In this document: positions 35,694 to 47,100 of the stretch, in pieces | Layout: each line of letters begins with the position of its first letter | How positions within the stretch are numbered: the stretch's first letter is position 1 | Source of the DNA: Histoplasma ohiense | Taxonomy: Eukaryota > Ascomycota > Eurotiomycetes > Onygenales > Ajellomycetaceae | Direction of reading: 5' to 3' | DNA length: 64,000 bases | Assembly (NCBI GenBank): GCA_017607445.1 | Contig: JAEVHH010000001.1 | Location: 3,534,001-3,598,000 of the forward strand | Translations under genes and position numbers: made by a program | Notes under the pieces: generated by a model | What the model was told of the DNA's origin: nothing | The model's database searches: none | What the model saw: the letters and a program-made list of their open reading frames with translations, nothing else

Positions 35694-38530
35694 TCTCAAC
35701 AATTAAAAAGGCAAAGACTGATTGTTGGAATAACTTTCTAGAAAATGCTCAGGGGAAAGAGATCTTCAAAGCTTTTAGATATACTAAGTCAAAAACAATG
35801 TCTAAGCTACCAACATTAACTTATAATTTCCAGAATGAGGAAATTATAGCTAGCTCATTTGAAGATAAATGTCAAGCTTTTATGAGAATATTATTTCCAT
35901 CATCAAATAATTCAACTGAGATTTGTTCTTTGCAAGAAGATAATGAATATGAACATGATAAGAAATGGGAATGGCCTGACTTAACTGAAGATGAATTAAA
36001 GACAGCTATTTTTTCATCTTCAAAGGTCACAGCAGCAGGAGCTGATACTATAAATCATTTAATAATTCAAGAGCTTTATTCAGTACTAAAAGATGAGCTC
36101 TTTGAATTGTTCTCAAATCTTTTGAAATATGGGTATCACCCTAAGTGCTGGAGGCATGCTGTTGGAGTTATTCTTTCAAAACCCAATAGAAAACCAACTA
36201 TTCCTAAATCTTATAGAGTGATATCTCTGCTGAATTGCCTGGGAAAAATTCTGGAAAAGATAATTGCAACTAGATTGTCTTTTCTATCTGCTACTACTGA
36301 TCTATTATATGATGATCAGATGGGAAGTAGAAAGCAAAACTCAGCAATTGATGCAGTTCTCTCTGTAGTTCATGATATTCAACTTGCAAAGAATGAAAAA
36401 ATGGTTACAACTGCAATGTTTATTGATATAAAAGATGCATTTGATTGTGTTTCACTTTCTCAAATGATCAATACTTTGATAGAACTGAGAATGCCAAAGT
36501 CTCTCATTAAATGGGTTATCTGTTTCATGTCAAAAAGAACTATTCAGTTGCTTTTTGATGGAATGAGACAAGATATAACAGATATTGAGATAGGAGTTCC
36601 TCAGGGTTCCCCAGTCTCACCCATTTTGTTTGCTATATTTATCAAGTTTCTATTTATTGATAGACAAATGGCAATTATGGTGAGAACTCCAAGCTATGTG
36701 GATGATTTAGGCCTAGTTGTAAGCTCAGAATCAATTGTGAATAACTGCAATTTGATTGAGCAAGCAGCAACTGAAATGATTGAAAAAGCAAAATCAAAAA
36801 ACATTGTTTTTGATATGGACAAAACTGAATTAATTCATTTTTATCCAAATTTCAGAGAAAAAGATACTGAAGTTAAGCTTTTAAGTCATTCAGTTAAACC
36901 TAAAAACTCAGTTAGATGGCTTGGTGTCTGGTTAGATTCTCAATTGAATTTTAAATCTCATGTGCAAATAAAAACTGCAAATGCTGAAAGAATTTTAAAC
37001 AGTATATTGAGACTTTCAAATACTGAAAGAGGTCTGACATTTCAAGCAATGAGACAATTATATATTGCCTGTGTGACCTCTGTTTCAGATTATGCAGTTC
37101 AGGTGTGGTGGAGAGGTCAAAAACACTTTATAGAAAGGTTTCAAAAACTTCAAAACTCAGCTTTAAGAAAGATTCTAGGAGTATTCAAAACTACTCCAAT
37201 TAAAGCTATGGAAATTGAAGCCTCTATTTCTCCACCACAAGTGAGATTTGATAAAATCTGTATGAATTATGCTCTCAGAATTATGAAGCTATATTCACAT
37301 CATTCTATTAGAAAGAGAGTTTCAAGTTCTTTTCCAAATGAGTCAAATGGATTAGAATTAGATTGGGAACTTTATCTTGATTGGAATGAGACTGATTTAT
37401 CTGAAAATTCAAGTTCTTTACAAAGAAGAAGAATACCATCTCAGTTATTTAGAATTTGCTCAATGATTAAGAACTGTTTCTCTAGTTTAAATGTAGAGAG
37501 AGTAGCTATTGAAAATCTCTCTCCTTGGAAGAAAAGTCTTGATAATCTTGTTGATTTAAACATTAGTCAACTTTCAAAAGAAGATCAGACTCAAGAACAT
37601 TTAAAGCTTTTGAAACAAGTGAAAAATAAAGCAATTCTTATATACACTGATGGCTCAAAATGTGAGAAAACAGGCAATCTTGGAGCTGGAATAGCATATT
37701 CAGAAAATGATAAAAACTATATTCTTGATTCTTGGCAAATTGGAAAAGAGTCAGAAGTTTTTAATGCTGAATTATTTGCAATTTCAAGAGCTTTCAAATT
37801 GATTGAAATGAAGATTGAACAATGGAAAAGATTTGAGCATATTTGGATATTCTCTGATAGTCAAGCAGGGCTTAAAAGACTTCAAAGTAATAAAATCAGC
37901 AGTGGACAGTCAATGCTAGAGCTGATTTTGAAAAGTCTTCAAAATATCCAAAGAAAAATCTCACTCAATTGTTCTATTCATCTTCACTGGGTGCCTGCTC
38001 ACATGGGTATATATGGCAATGAAATGGCTGATAAAGCTGCAAAAAGAGCCACTGAGTTAGAAGTCTGCTGTCAAAGAATTGTAACATGGTCTTTTATTAA
38101 AAGAAGAATAAGAGAATTATGTTTACAAAAGTGGCAAGATGTCTGGTTCATGCAAAGAAAAAGTGTGCATTATTCCAGATTTGAAACTAAGCCAAAGTGG
38201 AAGACTTGCTCAATAAAGTGTAAGAAGAAACTTTTTGCTACAATGATGCAGCTAAAGCTTGGACATGGACATTTCAAATCATATTTAGCAAAGTTTAAAG
38301 ATGATTTAAATGATCTATGTTCAGATTGTCAGTTATATGAAAATCCAGAGCATCTTCTGTTACTTTGTACAAAGTATTCAGAACTAAGATTGAGACTGAG
38401 AGAGAAGTATCAACTGAATCAGTTAAATTTGAGTTTGTTATTCAATACAAAAGCTGGAAATATGTTCTTAATTGAATATTTAAATGAGTCAAATGTTGCT
38501 ACAAGAGCTTGTTTGAATGGTGTCACTTGA
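35675..38530 (+). CDS. LINE-2 ORF2 remnant: RT, RNase H, zinc motif (951 codons, intact frame)
   Basis: Reverse transcriptase of a non-LTR element, open for 951 codons. RT motifs: AMFIDIKDAFD (residues about 247-257), GVPQGSPVSPILF (307-319), YVDD (341-344). RNase H: TDGS at 658-661, NAELFAISRA near 690, IFSDSQAG near 730, HWVPAHMGIYGNEMADKAAK near 771-790. A final C-x2-C-x8-H-x4-C lies near 882-898. The endonuclease is missing: the LINE sequence starts at 35694, so the ATG at 35675 and the first six codons belong to the antisense strand of G5. Thus the start is accidental and the protein probably not made. Every Trp is TGG and Arg is AGA or AGG; no CG seen in the frame. All neighbours are riddled with stops. 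Confidence 0.9.
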   Translation: MISWSLFSTIKKAKTDCWNNFLENAQGKEIFKAFRYTKSKTMSKLPTLTYNFQNEEIIASSFEDKCQAFMRILFPSSNNSTEICSLQEDNEYEHDKKWEWPDLTEDELKTAIFSSSKVTAAGADTINHLIIQELYSVLKDELFELFSNLLKYGYHPKCWRHAVGVILSKPNRKPTIPKSYRVISLLNCLGKILEKIIATRLSFLSATTDLLYDDQMGSRKQNSAIDAVLSVVHDIQLAKNEKMVTTAMFIDIKDAFDCVSLSQMINTLIELRMPKSLIKWVICFMSKRTIQLLFDGMRQDITDIEIGVPQGSPVSPILFAIFIKFLFIDRQMAIMVRTPSYVDDLGLVVSSESIVNNCNLIEQAATEMIEKAKSKNIVFDMDKTELIHFYPNFREKDTEVKLLSHSVKPKNSVRWLGVWLDSQLNFKSHVQIKTANAERILNSILRLSNTERGLTFQAMRQLYIACVTSVSDYAVQVWWRGQKHFIERFQKLQNSALRKILGVFKTTPIKAMEIEASISPPQVRFDKICMNYALRIMKLYSHHSIRKRVSSSFPNESNGLELDWELYLDWNETDLSENSSSLQRRRIPSQLFRICSMIKNCFSSLNVERVAIENLSPWKKSLDNLVDLNISQLSKEDQTQEHLKLLKQVKNKAILIYTDGSKCEKTGNLGAGIAYSENDKNYILDSWQIGKESEVFNAELFAISRAFKLIEMKIEQWKRFEHIWIFSDSQAGLKRLQSNKISSGQSMLELILKSLQNIQRKISLNCSIHLHWVPAHMGIYGNEMADKAAKRATELEVCCQRIVTWSFIKRRIRELCLQKWQDVWFMQRKSVHYSRFETKPKWKTCSIKCKKKLFATMMQLKLGHGHFKSYLAKFKDDLNDLCSDCQLYENPEHLLLLCTKYSELRLRLREKYQLNQLNLSLLFNTKAGNMFLIEYLNESNVATRACLNGVT

Positions 38531-38940
38531 TGATATTTAGATCAGTTGTTTTTGTTTATTTTATTTTGATCTTTTCTTTAACTTTGTTTATTGTTAATTT
38601 TCATTTGTTTCAAGCAGTTTGCTTCATTATTTGTTGATAATAGTCATTGCAAATGTTTTTTCTTTTCTGTTGATTTTTAATAGCTGCTGTCTTTTATAAT
38701 ATTTATTTCCTTTGTTTTGAAGTTGAGTTGTGCTAACCCATTGACATTCTTTTGATTTTATTTTTGAATTGAATAGTTTGAATAGTTGTTTGATTCTGGG
38801 CTGGAATTCTGTTAATGCATGTGTCAAATTGTTTTTGTATATTAGAATATTCTTGATTTGAAAAATCCTGAAGTATTTCAGGTAGATGTCATAGTCACTG
38901 ACTGTATACATCTATAATTGAAGAATAATAATAATAATAA
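35694..38940 (+). mobile_element. LINE-2: 5'-truncated non-LTR retrotransposon (3247 bp)
   Basis: Flanked by exact 13-bp copies of TCTTGGAGTCTCT (35681-35693 and 38941-38953). The 3' end is a run of ATA repeats ending AATAATAATAATAA (38925-38940). It lacks ORF1 and the endonuclease, as expected for incomplete target-primed reverse transcription. It is different in sequence from L1a/L1b. The intact frame shows it came in after the decay of G5 or is shielded from it. Confidence 0.95.
38531..38940 (+). other. LINE-2 3' UTR and ATA tail
   Basis: T-rich on the plus strand, no coding signal. The minus-strand open frame at 38627-38911 (94 codons) is a chance frame in A-rich sequence. Ends in ATA repeats at the target duplication. 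Confidence 0.8.
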
Positions 38941-40542
38941 TCTTGGAGTCTCTGAGTTCTAACTTTTCTAATGTTTTTTTGATATCTGTCATACTAGCAG
39001 TGAACACTTGGATGTTCTTCTTCTTGTGTGCTTGATGAATTAGTAGTTTGTACACTTCTGCTGATATCTGAGTGAGATCAGTGGTTCTATCAACATTCTT
39101 CTTGTAAACATGATTGTCTTCTGGGAAAATAAGGCAGTGATTGTGTGTGTTCAACAAGGTTTCAAATTCTGTGAGTCATGATAGACTGAGCATTAGATTG
39201 TACTCAAGGTCTTGTATTTTGTATGTGTATATGTTCTTTTTCTCATGTTCTTCTACATTGACATTAAATCTTATCATGTTGTAGAAGGTGGATCCTCTGA
39301 GGCTGTCAAATTCACTGAGCTTACACAGTTTGAAAAAGAGAATACACTGAAGCTTATGCTTCTCAACCAGCTGGATGTCTATAAGAGTGTAGTGAAGGAA
39401 ACCACTGTCTATCATTGCTTGTATGTTGACTAAGCTATTTACAATGGCAGAGATCATGATTGTGTTCACTTGCATCTTCTGTTCAAATCTTCAGCTAGCT
39501 TTTTGCTTCTTGAGCTCTTGTCTGTGTTTTAGAATGAGAGCTTGTCTTTTCCCTGTTCTTGCTTGTCCATGAGTGATGCAGTGTTCATGTGTGTGGGGGG
39601 TTTGCTTGAAGCAATCACATTCAGACATTGATTTGCAAAGTGCTCTGACTTGTTGCAGCATATGCAGACTTCTCTGATGATTTGATCAGTGATGTCCTTC
39701 TCTGAGACATTAGAGACCCTCAGATGGCTTGTGTTCACATGTGGGACTCAGTTCATTGATTCTGATTCAGAGGTGGGGGATGCTGCAGAGTGGTTTGAAG
39801 TGTATGTATTTGTTTGATGGAATTCTCTATGATTTTGGAGTGTGTGGAACTGAGACAGGTTGTTGTTCAACAGATGAAGATCAGTGCAGAATTTGCTGTA
39901 TATTGAGAGCTTTGAACATTCTATACTTCAGTTATGCAACTGAAAGTTCAAATTTTTGAACAGTATGTTGATTTTGACAGCATCATTTCAGTCTTGCCCA
40001 CTTGCTTCTAGAAGTTTGTGATTGAATTCAGAAAGATAAGTTGTCAATGTGATGTTCATCTGATGAGTCTGATTAAGCCAGTCTAATGTCTTAGCTTGAA
40101 GTGTAGGATTGAGGAAGAGAGAGTTGAGTTGTTGAAAGACTAGCTCTGATATATGCTGATGGTTCTGACAATGACTCATTCAGAATTGAAATTTTGCTAA
40201 CATGTTGTCATTCAATCTGCTATAAATATACCACATTTGATTGGATAGTGAGTCTATTGCTTGTTCATCAATGTTCAATTTGATGTTTGCTTTTGACTTT
40301 CACATGAGGTAGAGTGCTAGATCTTTCTTGTATTTATTGAGAATTGAAAGCTTCTCTCTTGAGGACTTTTTGTGAGGTGTGGGTGTAGAAGAAATGATGA
40401 ATGCAGAAGTGCTCATCTCAGCAAGTCATTGTTGCAATTCAGTCATCTGTAGTGTCTGCTGCTGAAGAATGCTTTGTAGGTCTAAGTTATTGTCTGCTGT
40501 GTTTGGGTGTGGTGGGTGTTTGTAGAATTGCTTGTAGTTCAT
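38941..40542 (-). pseudogene. G5 Gag, protease and start of RT
   Basis: Minus-strand frame from the ATG at 40542 (MNYKQFYKHPPHPN). Gag capsid-like segment with LDWLNQTHQMNITLTTYLSEF near 40030-40100; a CCHC knuckle near 39620-39665 (CICCNKSEHFANQC); protease DSG near 39415-39425; and the protease-RT linker down to the LINE-2 junction at 38954. Stops mostly TGA. Confidence 0.88.
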
Positions 40543-40920
40543 TTCAATATCTAAAAACATATAATAATAAAAAAAAAAGAAAAGAAATACTTGTAGACAT
40601 TCAGTTCTCTCACAGACACTATTCACAGTGTTGTGATGCTAAGCTTGATCAAGCTTCTTTGTGAATGCTATTCACAGTGTTACAGTTCATAGACACTCAG
40701 ATCTTGTAGAACACAGTTGATTGTGTTTCAGATGCTTAGACATAACAGTCTATATAACTAATAATAAGAGCACTCAGACTCATGAGAGATCTCTTGTAAC
40801 AACTAGATACTCAGATCTGTAAATGACACACTCAGATGTAAGAACTGATAATGACACACTCAGATGTAAGAACTAATAATGAGATACTCAGATCTTAAAC
40901 ACAGAAGAATCAATTCATAA
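40543..40920 (-). promoter_or_regulatory. G5 leader: primer-binding site and palindrome
   Basis: On the minus strand the first 13 nt after the 5' LTR (40920-40908) read TTATGAATTGATT, the exact complement of AATCAATTCATAA in the G5 LTR. Compared with G2 and G7 both partners have changed, so pairing is kept. The palindrome AAGCTTGATCAAGCTT is perfect at 40641-40656, flanked by copies of the AACACTGTGAATAG hairpin. Repeats of the CTGAGTGTGTCATTATCAG type lie at about 40815-40900. Confidence 0.7.
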
Positions 40921-41454
40921 TGTAATGGACATACTTTGATTAACAATTTGATACTATTCTAATTACAGATTATGAATTGATTAAGAAAAGAAAGAGAAAA
41001 GAAATCAGAAGAAAAGATTGTATGAAGAGGGTTCTTATAGAGAAAAGTTCAGAGTGAAAGAATATCAGAAGCTGCTCCACAGTGAAGTGTGGAGTGGAAG
41101 AACATTAAAAGATATGTGTAAGAATTGTTAGAAGCTACACAAGTGTGGAATGTGGGACAGAGGAATCATTAAAAGCTACATGAAAGAATTGTTAGAGACT
41201 ACATGAGTGTGGAACACAGAGCAGAAGAATGTAAGAAGCTATGCAGAAGAATTGTTAGAGACTATACAAGTGTGAAGCACAAAGTGAAAGAATGTTAAGA
41301 GCTATGTGGAAGAATCATTAGAAACTACATGAGTGTGGAGCATGGAGTGGAAGAACATCAAGGATTACACGAGGTCACAACGGCCAGGAACAAGCGGGTG
41401 CAGGAGGGGAGTTGGTTGTGTAAGTTAATTACTAACAGGTGCTAACCCGTCACA
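40921..41454 (-). repeat. G5 5' LTR (534 bp)
   Basis: Reverse-oriented LTR. Its outer 90 bp (41365-41454) keep six or so CGs (ACACGAGG, CAACGGCC, AAGCGGGTG, ACCCGTCACA) while the middle has almost none. Confidence 0.95.
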
Positions 41455-41459
41455 TGTAG

Positions 41460-41738
41460 CCTCTAACAATTCTTTCACATAATCTCTTCTGCCTCACACT
41501 CTGCACTTGTGTAGTTCTAATAATTCTTTCATGTAACTCTCAACATTCTTCCACTCTGTACTTCACTTCATACTCCACTGTGGAGCAGCTTCTGATATTC
41601 TTCTGCTCTGATCTCCTCTCTATAAAAACCCTCTTTGTACAATCTTTCCTTCTGATCTCTTTTCTCTTTCTTTCCTTAATCAATTCATAATCTGTATTAG
41701 AATAGTGCTAGATCATTAATCGAAGTACATCTGTTACA
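41460..41738 (+). repeat. G4 3' LTR, second piece
   Basis: Continues the G4 LTR after the G5 target duplication (TGTAG, 41455-41459) and ends CATCTGTTACA. With the first piece the LTR is about 393 bp, so it has only about two 63-bp units plus small deletions. Its right flank GTTTG (41739-41743) should be the G4 target duplication in G6. Confidence 0.88.
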
Positions 41739-42481
41739 GTTTGTGAATATATACTTCAGCTTTTTGAATACTGTGTCTGCTTTGTCAGTTCATTGAAATA
41801 CAGTGTCTTTCTGAGTCAGATCTGTCAGTGATTGTATAATATCAGAGAAGTTCTTGATGAATCTTCAGTAGATATTAGTAAACTTTAGAAAGTTTCTAGT
41901 CTCTTTTATTGAGACTGATATCTCTCAGTTGAGAATTGCTTTCATCTTTTTAGAATTCATATGTACATTTTTTTCAGCTTTGATGATGAATTCTAGATAG
42001 ATTATAGACTTAGTCTTGAAGTCACATTTATCAATGTCCACTTACAGTTCAGCTTTTTGTAGACAGTCAAGCATTTGTTGTATATACTTGCAATACTCAG
42101 TGAGCAATTCATTGATGAAGATCAGAATATCATTCATATACACTGAGATGATCTTATTGAGCAGATCTTATAGAACTCAGTTAATGTATTTCTAAAATAT
42201 GCTTGAAGCATTTGCTAATTCAAAGAAGATCACTGTTCATTTGTATAATCTGTAATATGTATGAAAGACAGTTAGTTATATGTCATCTTCATTAATTCTT
42301 ATCTTGTAGAAGGCTGCAGAGATGTCAAGTTTTGTAAATTATTTTGCTTTTTCTATTTATTTGAGTGTTTCATTGATGAGTGAGAGAGAGTATTGATTCT
42401 TCTGTGTAATCTTGTTGAATTCTTGATAATTGATGCAGAATCATAAGCCTTCTTCTGATTTCTTCACAAACAGTACAGATG
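41739..42481 (-). pseudogene. G6 Pol fragment (RT and start of RNase H), minus strand
   Basis: Minus-strand family A RT. Reading down from 42481 it covers VLFVKKSEE, the FVDYQEL-like region, the YMND-type motif near 42125-42140 (catalytic Asp changed) and the RT-RNase H linker (FQWTDEAD equivalent near 41790). Cut at 41739 by G4 and at 42481 by B2; AGATG at 42477-42481 is the B2 target. Confidence 0.85.
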
Positions 42482-42749
42482 TGTAATGCACTTGTTTATT
42501 ATTTCCTTATTATCTTCGCTTATTCTTACCTCTTTCCATTATACTCTCGCTATCACTATTTCTATATGTATATATATATTGATGTATGTATTTCGCACAT
42601 CTTCTTTCTCTTTCTTTTCTTCCTTAGTGATTAGCTACACTACACTATGTTATGCTACTATACTACACTTTACAATATATTACTATTATCTCTGCTATGC
42701 TATAAACTATCTTCTACTGTTACTCTTCACACTGTCACTACACCTCACA
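42482..42749 (+). repeat. B2 5' LTR (268 bp)
   Basis: Ends match B1. It contains AGTGATTAG; the B2 leader has CTAATTGCT (42755-42763), which pairs exactly with the 3' LTR version AGCAATTAG. Both fit an ancestral AGCGATTAG/CTAATCGCT pair. Confidence 0.92.
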
Positions 42750-42796
42750 GTTTCTAATTGCTCAATCTTTGAGAGATGATCTGTTGAGTAATAGTT

Positions 42797-44150
42797 ATGA
42801 CCTCTACCCACAGCATCCACTGTACTCATGCTACCACCAAACTCAAAGCAGCAAACACTATGAAAGAAAACTGTGAAATGCACACTTCTGCCACTGAAAG
42901 TGTGCAACAAGCATCATCTTTCTCTATGAAATCAGACTCTGAGCATAGTTCAGAAGAGGATATCTCTTCTGAAGATCTCAGTACAATTGAGATCAAGAAG
43001 ATAGCTGTGATCAGAAGAATCAAAAAATTACAGACTGAGAAAGAATTGTGAGAACTTCAACAACAGTGCAACACTTTACTACAAGAATTGAATGAAACAA
43101 TTCCAGCCACCCAAAATACACTAGAAGTGCATTCAAACCACAGTAGAGATGCAACTAGTGTGAATGATAACTGTGATAACACCACAAATATTCTCAGACC
43201 ACTGAAAGTCACACTACAAGTGCTCAACATCTTAGTGAAAAGTGCTGTGACTACTGTCAGTGGAAGATATAGTTGGGTACCACTTTGACAATTAGAACTT
43301 TGAGATCTCAGCATGAGTGATCACTCTTCTCAAAGAGATGTGGAAAAGTTCTGAAATCAAAGTATGAAAGAATTTGAAAACTTTGTTACTGCTGCTATCA
43401 CTTTCCATGTCAGTGATCTTGATTACTACAATGAATACAATCATTGAAAGATCATCAAAGCTGTTACTCATTTCAATGTCAAGATGCAACAACATTGATA
43501 TCAACATACACATGATATACAGACTTTGCCACCATGGGAAGAATTTGTTAGTTGAATGCAATGCCAAGTCACTGATTCAGATAGAAGTTTCTGAGATGCT
43601 AATAGACAGTACTGAAAAACAGAGCAATAAGAAGATCAGACAGTTCAATAATTTACTTCATATTTACAATCAATTGAAGAGTGTCTGCAGCATTCTTATA
43701 GTGAATATCATCAGAAATCACATCTCTATATGAAAGTTCTACCTTTCATTCACTGAGAATTCAATAAATATGCAATCAAATTGAAAGAGTTAAGCTATGA
43801 TGCCACTCTACATAAACTTGCAATGGCAGAATTGAATCTGTCAGAGAGATGGAAGAAGCTTAAAGAGAAGTCAAATTTCAAAAACCCCACTCAAAGCTTT
43901 AATAACAGAAATAATGCTGATAATAGATCACAAAACAAATACAGATGAAATGACACTACAAAGTCTGATGACTTCATTCAATCAAAATATTGCTGTTATT
44001 GCAAGTGATCAGAACATACCATCAATTTGTGTTTCAAATGACTCAAAGACAAATCCAAAAACACCAAGTTCAACTTGAAATCTGATGTGAAAGACACAAA
44101 GAACTCAAAGAACTTAAAAAACACTTAAAATATATCATTCAGCTCACAAT
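42797..44150 (+). pseudogene. B2 Gag
   Basis: Aligns with B1 Gag from the first ATG (here 42797, MTSTHSIHC). The acidic Ser-rich segment and coiled-coil-like stretch are readable for 84 codons, then TGA breaks. The CCHC knuckle lies near 43990-44035, where one position reads SDQ or similar in place of QPG. Followed by the protease region. Confidence 0.83.
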
Positions 44151-44199
44151 GACAGTTATAAGCATGGAAAGTTGATGCAAAAACACCTTAAGCTTCACT

Positions 44200-47100
44200 G
44201 TCACAGTGGAACTTGCTACATCTAAGAGTCTGCAAAAAGTGCTTGCACTAGTAGACTCTGAATCAGAAGTGAACTGTGTTGATGAATTTTGAGCAAAGGA
44301 TCACAATCTAGAAGCTGCTCATTCCAAAATCAAAATGATCAAGTCAATTGATGAATGCATAATATGCTTCTTTGAAGAGTATAACATTGCAACTACTGTC
44401 ACTGATCACAAGAGTAATGCACAGCAGACATCTCATTCCTTCCATGTGATGAAGATGAAGGACTACAGTCTTGTATTAGAATTTCCTTGATTAAGACAAA
44501 CAAATTCTTTTATAGATTGATCAGATGAACAATTTTTCTTTAGAAGCTCTGAAGATAAACAACAGTCTCAAATTATTTCTGAATAAGATGTTCTAGCTGA
44601 AGTTTTCACAGAAGCTAGAGTAGAAATGTTTGTAGTATTATCTACAGAACATTCAAAAGACTCAAAACATGTTTCACATATATTCTTGACTGTGTATTCA
44701 GACTTACCAACTAATCTATCTGATTATGTCATGCCATACACACATATCTTCTCAGAAGAAGCTGCTATAAATGTGAAAAGATCAGAAGAGATGAAACACT
44801 GTATAGATCTCAAGTCTGATATGCAATCTCTATTTATACTGATATATAATCTCTCTGAAACTGAGTTAGCCACTCTAAGAGAATATTTAAAAAATGTATT
44901 AGATAAAAAGTGGATACAACTGTTCAGTAGCTCAGCTGATACACTGATTCTCTTTGTTCTCAAAAAAGATAATGAACTCTGTCTTTGTGTAGACTATTGA
45001 GGATTAAATTGAATCATCATCAAGAACTGATACCCTCTATCTCTAATAAATGAATTACTTGATAGACTTTCAAAAGCCAAGGTATTCACTAAGCTGGACC
45101 TTTGAGATGCCTATCACTGCATACTTATAGCAGCAAAAGACCATTGGAAGACAGCCTTTAGAATGAGATATGAACATTTTGAATATGTAGTTATGTCATT
45201 TGAACTAGCTAATGCTTCAGTGACATTCCAAGCATACATTAATAATGCTTTGTCTGATTTGTTGAATATATGTTGCATTGTCTATTTGGATGACATTCTC
45301 ATATTCTCCATTTCAAAGCAGAAATATAAAGTGCATGTTACTAAGATGCTAGAATATCTCAAGTGTGTGAATCTATTTGCAAAACTCTCTAAATGTGAAT
45401 TTGAAGTGGACAAGATCTCATTTCTGAGGTTTGTTATAGATACAAATGATGTTGAGATGAAGTCAGACAGAGTCTTCACTATTGTGGAATGATCTACATC
45501 TAAATCAATTAAAGAGATTCAATTCTTCTTGAGCTTTGCTAATTTCTATCAGCAATTTATTAAGTCTTTCTCCTCTATTGCAGCCCCATTATTTGAACTT
45601 ACAAAAGAGAGCAAGAAGAGGGAAAGAAAAGCTACTTTTATATAAACAGAAGATGCTCAAAGCACTTTCAATGAGCTCAAATCACACTTTATGTATGCTT
45701 CTCTATTAGCTTATTTTGACTCAGCTCAGTGTATTCAGATTGAATCTGATGCATTCACTTTTGCAGTTGCTGCTATTCTGTCACAGTTGCAGAATGATGA
45801 GCACTGACATTCAGTTGTCTTCTGATCAAGAAAGTTGATTGATGTGGAAATGCATTATGATACTCATGATAAAGAACTCTTGACTATTGTAGCAGCATTT
45901 AAAAATTGAAGACACTATCTGAAGAAAAATCAGTATTCAATTCAAGTCTGATCTGATCATGTCAATCTGCAGTACTTTATGATGACTAAGAAACTGAATA
46001 GATGTCAGATCAGATGAGTGAAAGCTTTATCTGCTTATGATTTTATATTACTGCACCACTCTGAATCAAAGAATTCAGCTGATGAGCTCAGTCATCACAC
46101 AGACTACAGTGAGATCTATAATGACTAAACTATATTATCTACTCTGCAACAGAAGCTGAAATATAGAGTTAGATTAGACTGAAAAGCTGATACTTCTTTT
46201 CAAAATGATATTTCTTCTGATGTAGTTGTGCATGAATCTCTAATGAGCAAAATGCTTCTTTTAATGAGCAAAAAGCACTTCATACATTGATGTCTTCTAT
46301 CTCTCATGTAAACTCTTCCTCTTCATTGCATATTGAGCAATATATGCCTTGGATTGCAGTCAATAAGACTATTCTTGAGGACTCAGTATATACAGAAATG
46401 TCTGAATCCTTCATCTTATTTCTGAGTAAAGCACAGAAGATTGATTCTTTTGCTGCTGAGCAAAGAGAGAAGATAAAAGAGAAGGATATAATTGTCACTG
46501 AAAATATGCTATAAACAATTTCTGAGGATGATATATTGTGTGCTGATGGTTGTGTGTATGTCCCTCAACAAAAGACACTCATTGATGAAATTATCAGTGC
46601 AAATCATGATGATCCACAGAGGGGTCACTTTGATATAAAAAAGTTCATAGACAGCATTCAGAATAAATACTATTGACATGAGCTAGTCAGAAATATCAAA
46701 GACTATATATCCACTTGTGATACTTGTCAAAGAGTAAAGCCAAAACAGCACAGACAATATGAAGAATTGAGTATAATTTTCTTATTATCAAATTCTTTTG
46801 AGTTCATTACTATAAATTTTATTACAGACTTGCCAGTCTCTACATTTCTTCATCAAATCTACAATGCAATTTTAGTGATTGTGGATATATATACCAAGTT
46901 TATGATCTATATTCCTTGCATCAAAAACATTACAGCTGACAAACTAGCAGAAATCATTTATATCAAGTTCTATACAATTTACAGAGTACTCAAAAACCAT
47001 ATATCTGATTAAGATTTGCTGTTTACAAGCCATTATTGGTCCATCTTTTGTTATATGCTAGACACATGCTGGAAACTTTCAACAGCCTTTCACTCTCAAA

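Larger units (their letters stand above)
32116..41454 (-). mobile_element. G5: family A chromovirus, full length, minus strand, carrying LINE-2
   Basis: Both LTRs are 534 bp (3' LTR 32116-32649, 5' LTR 40921-41454). TSD TGTAG. It is inserted in the 3' LTR of G4. Without LINE-2 (35694-38940) and its 13-bp duplication it is about 6.1 kb. On the plus strand the polypurine tract appears as TTATCCCCCTCTACC at 32650. Confidence 0.95.

Noticed and set aside
38627..38911. 94-codon minus-strand frame after LINE-2
   Set aside because: Lies in the 3' UTR of the LINE; Lys/Asn/Ile-rich as expected from reading T-rich DNA backwards; no domain.
39212..39433. Plus-strand 60-80-codon frames opposite the protease in the minus-strand copies (also 50695-50886, 61108-61323, 62902-63087), and their mirror images in plus-strand copies
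   Set aside because: They repeat in all family A copies as reverse-complement shadows of Gag-Pol, and their amino-acid changes are not conservative.
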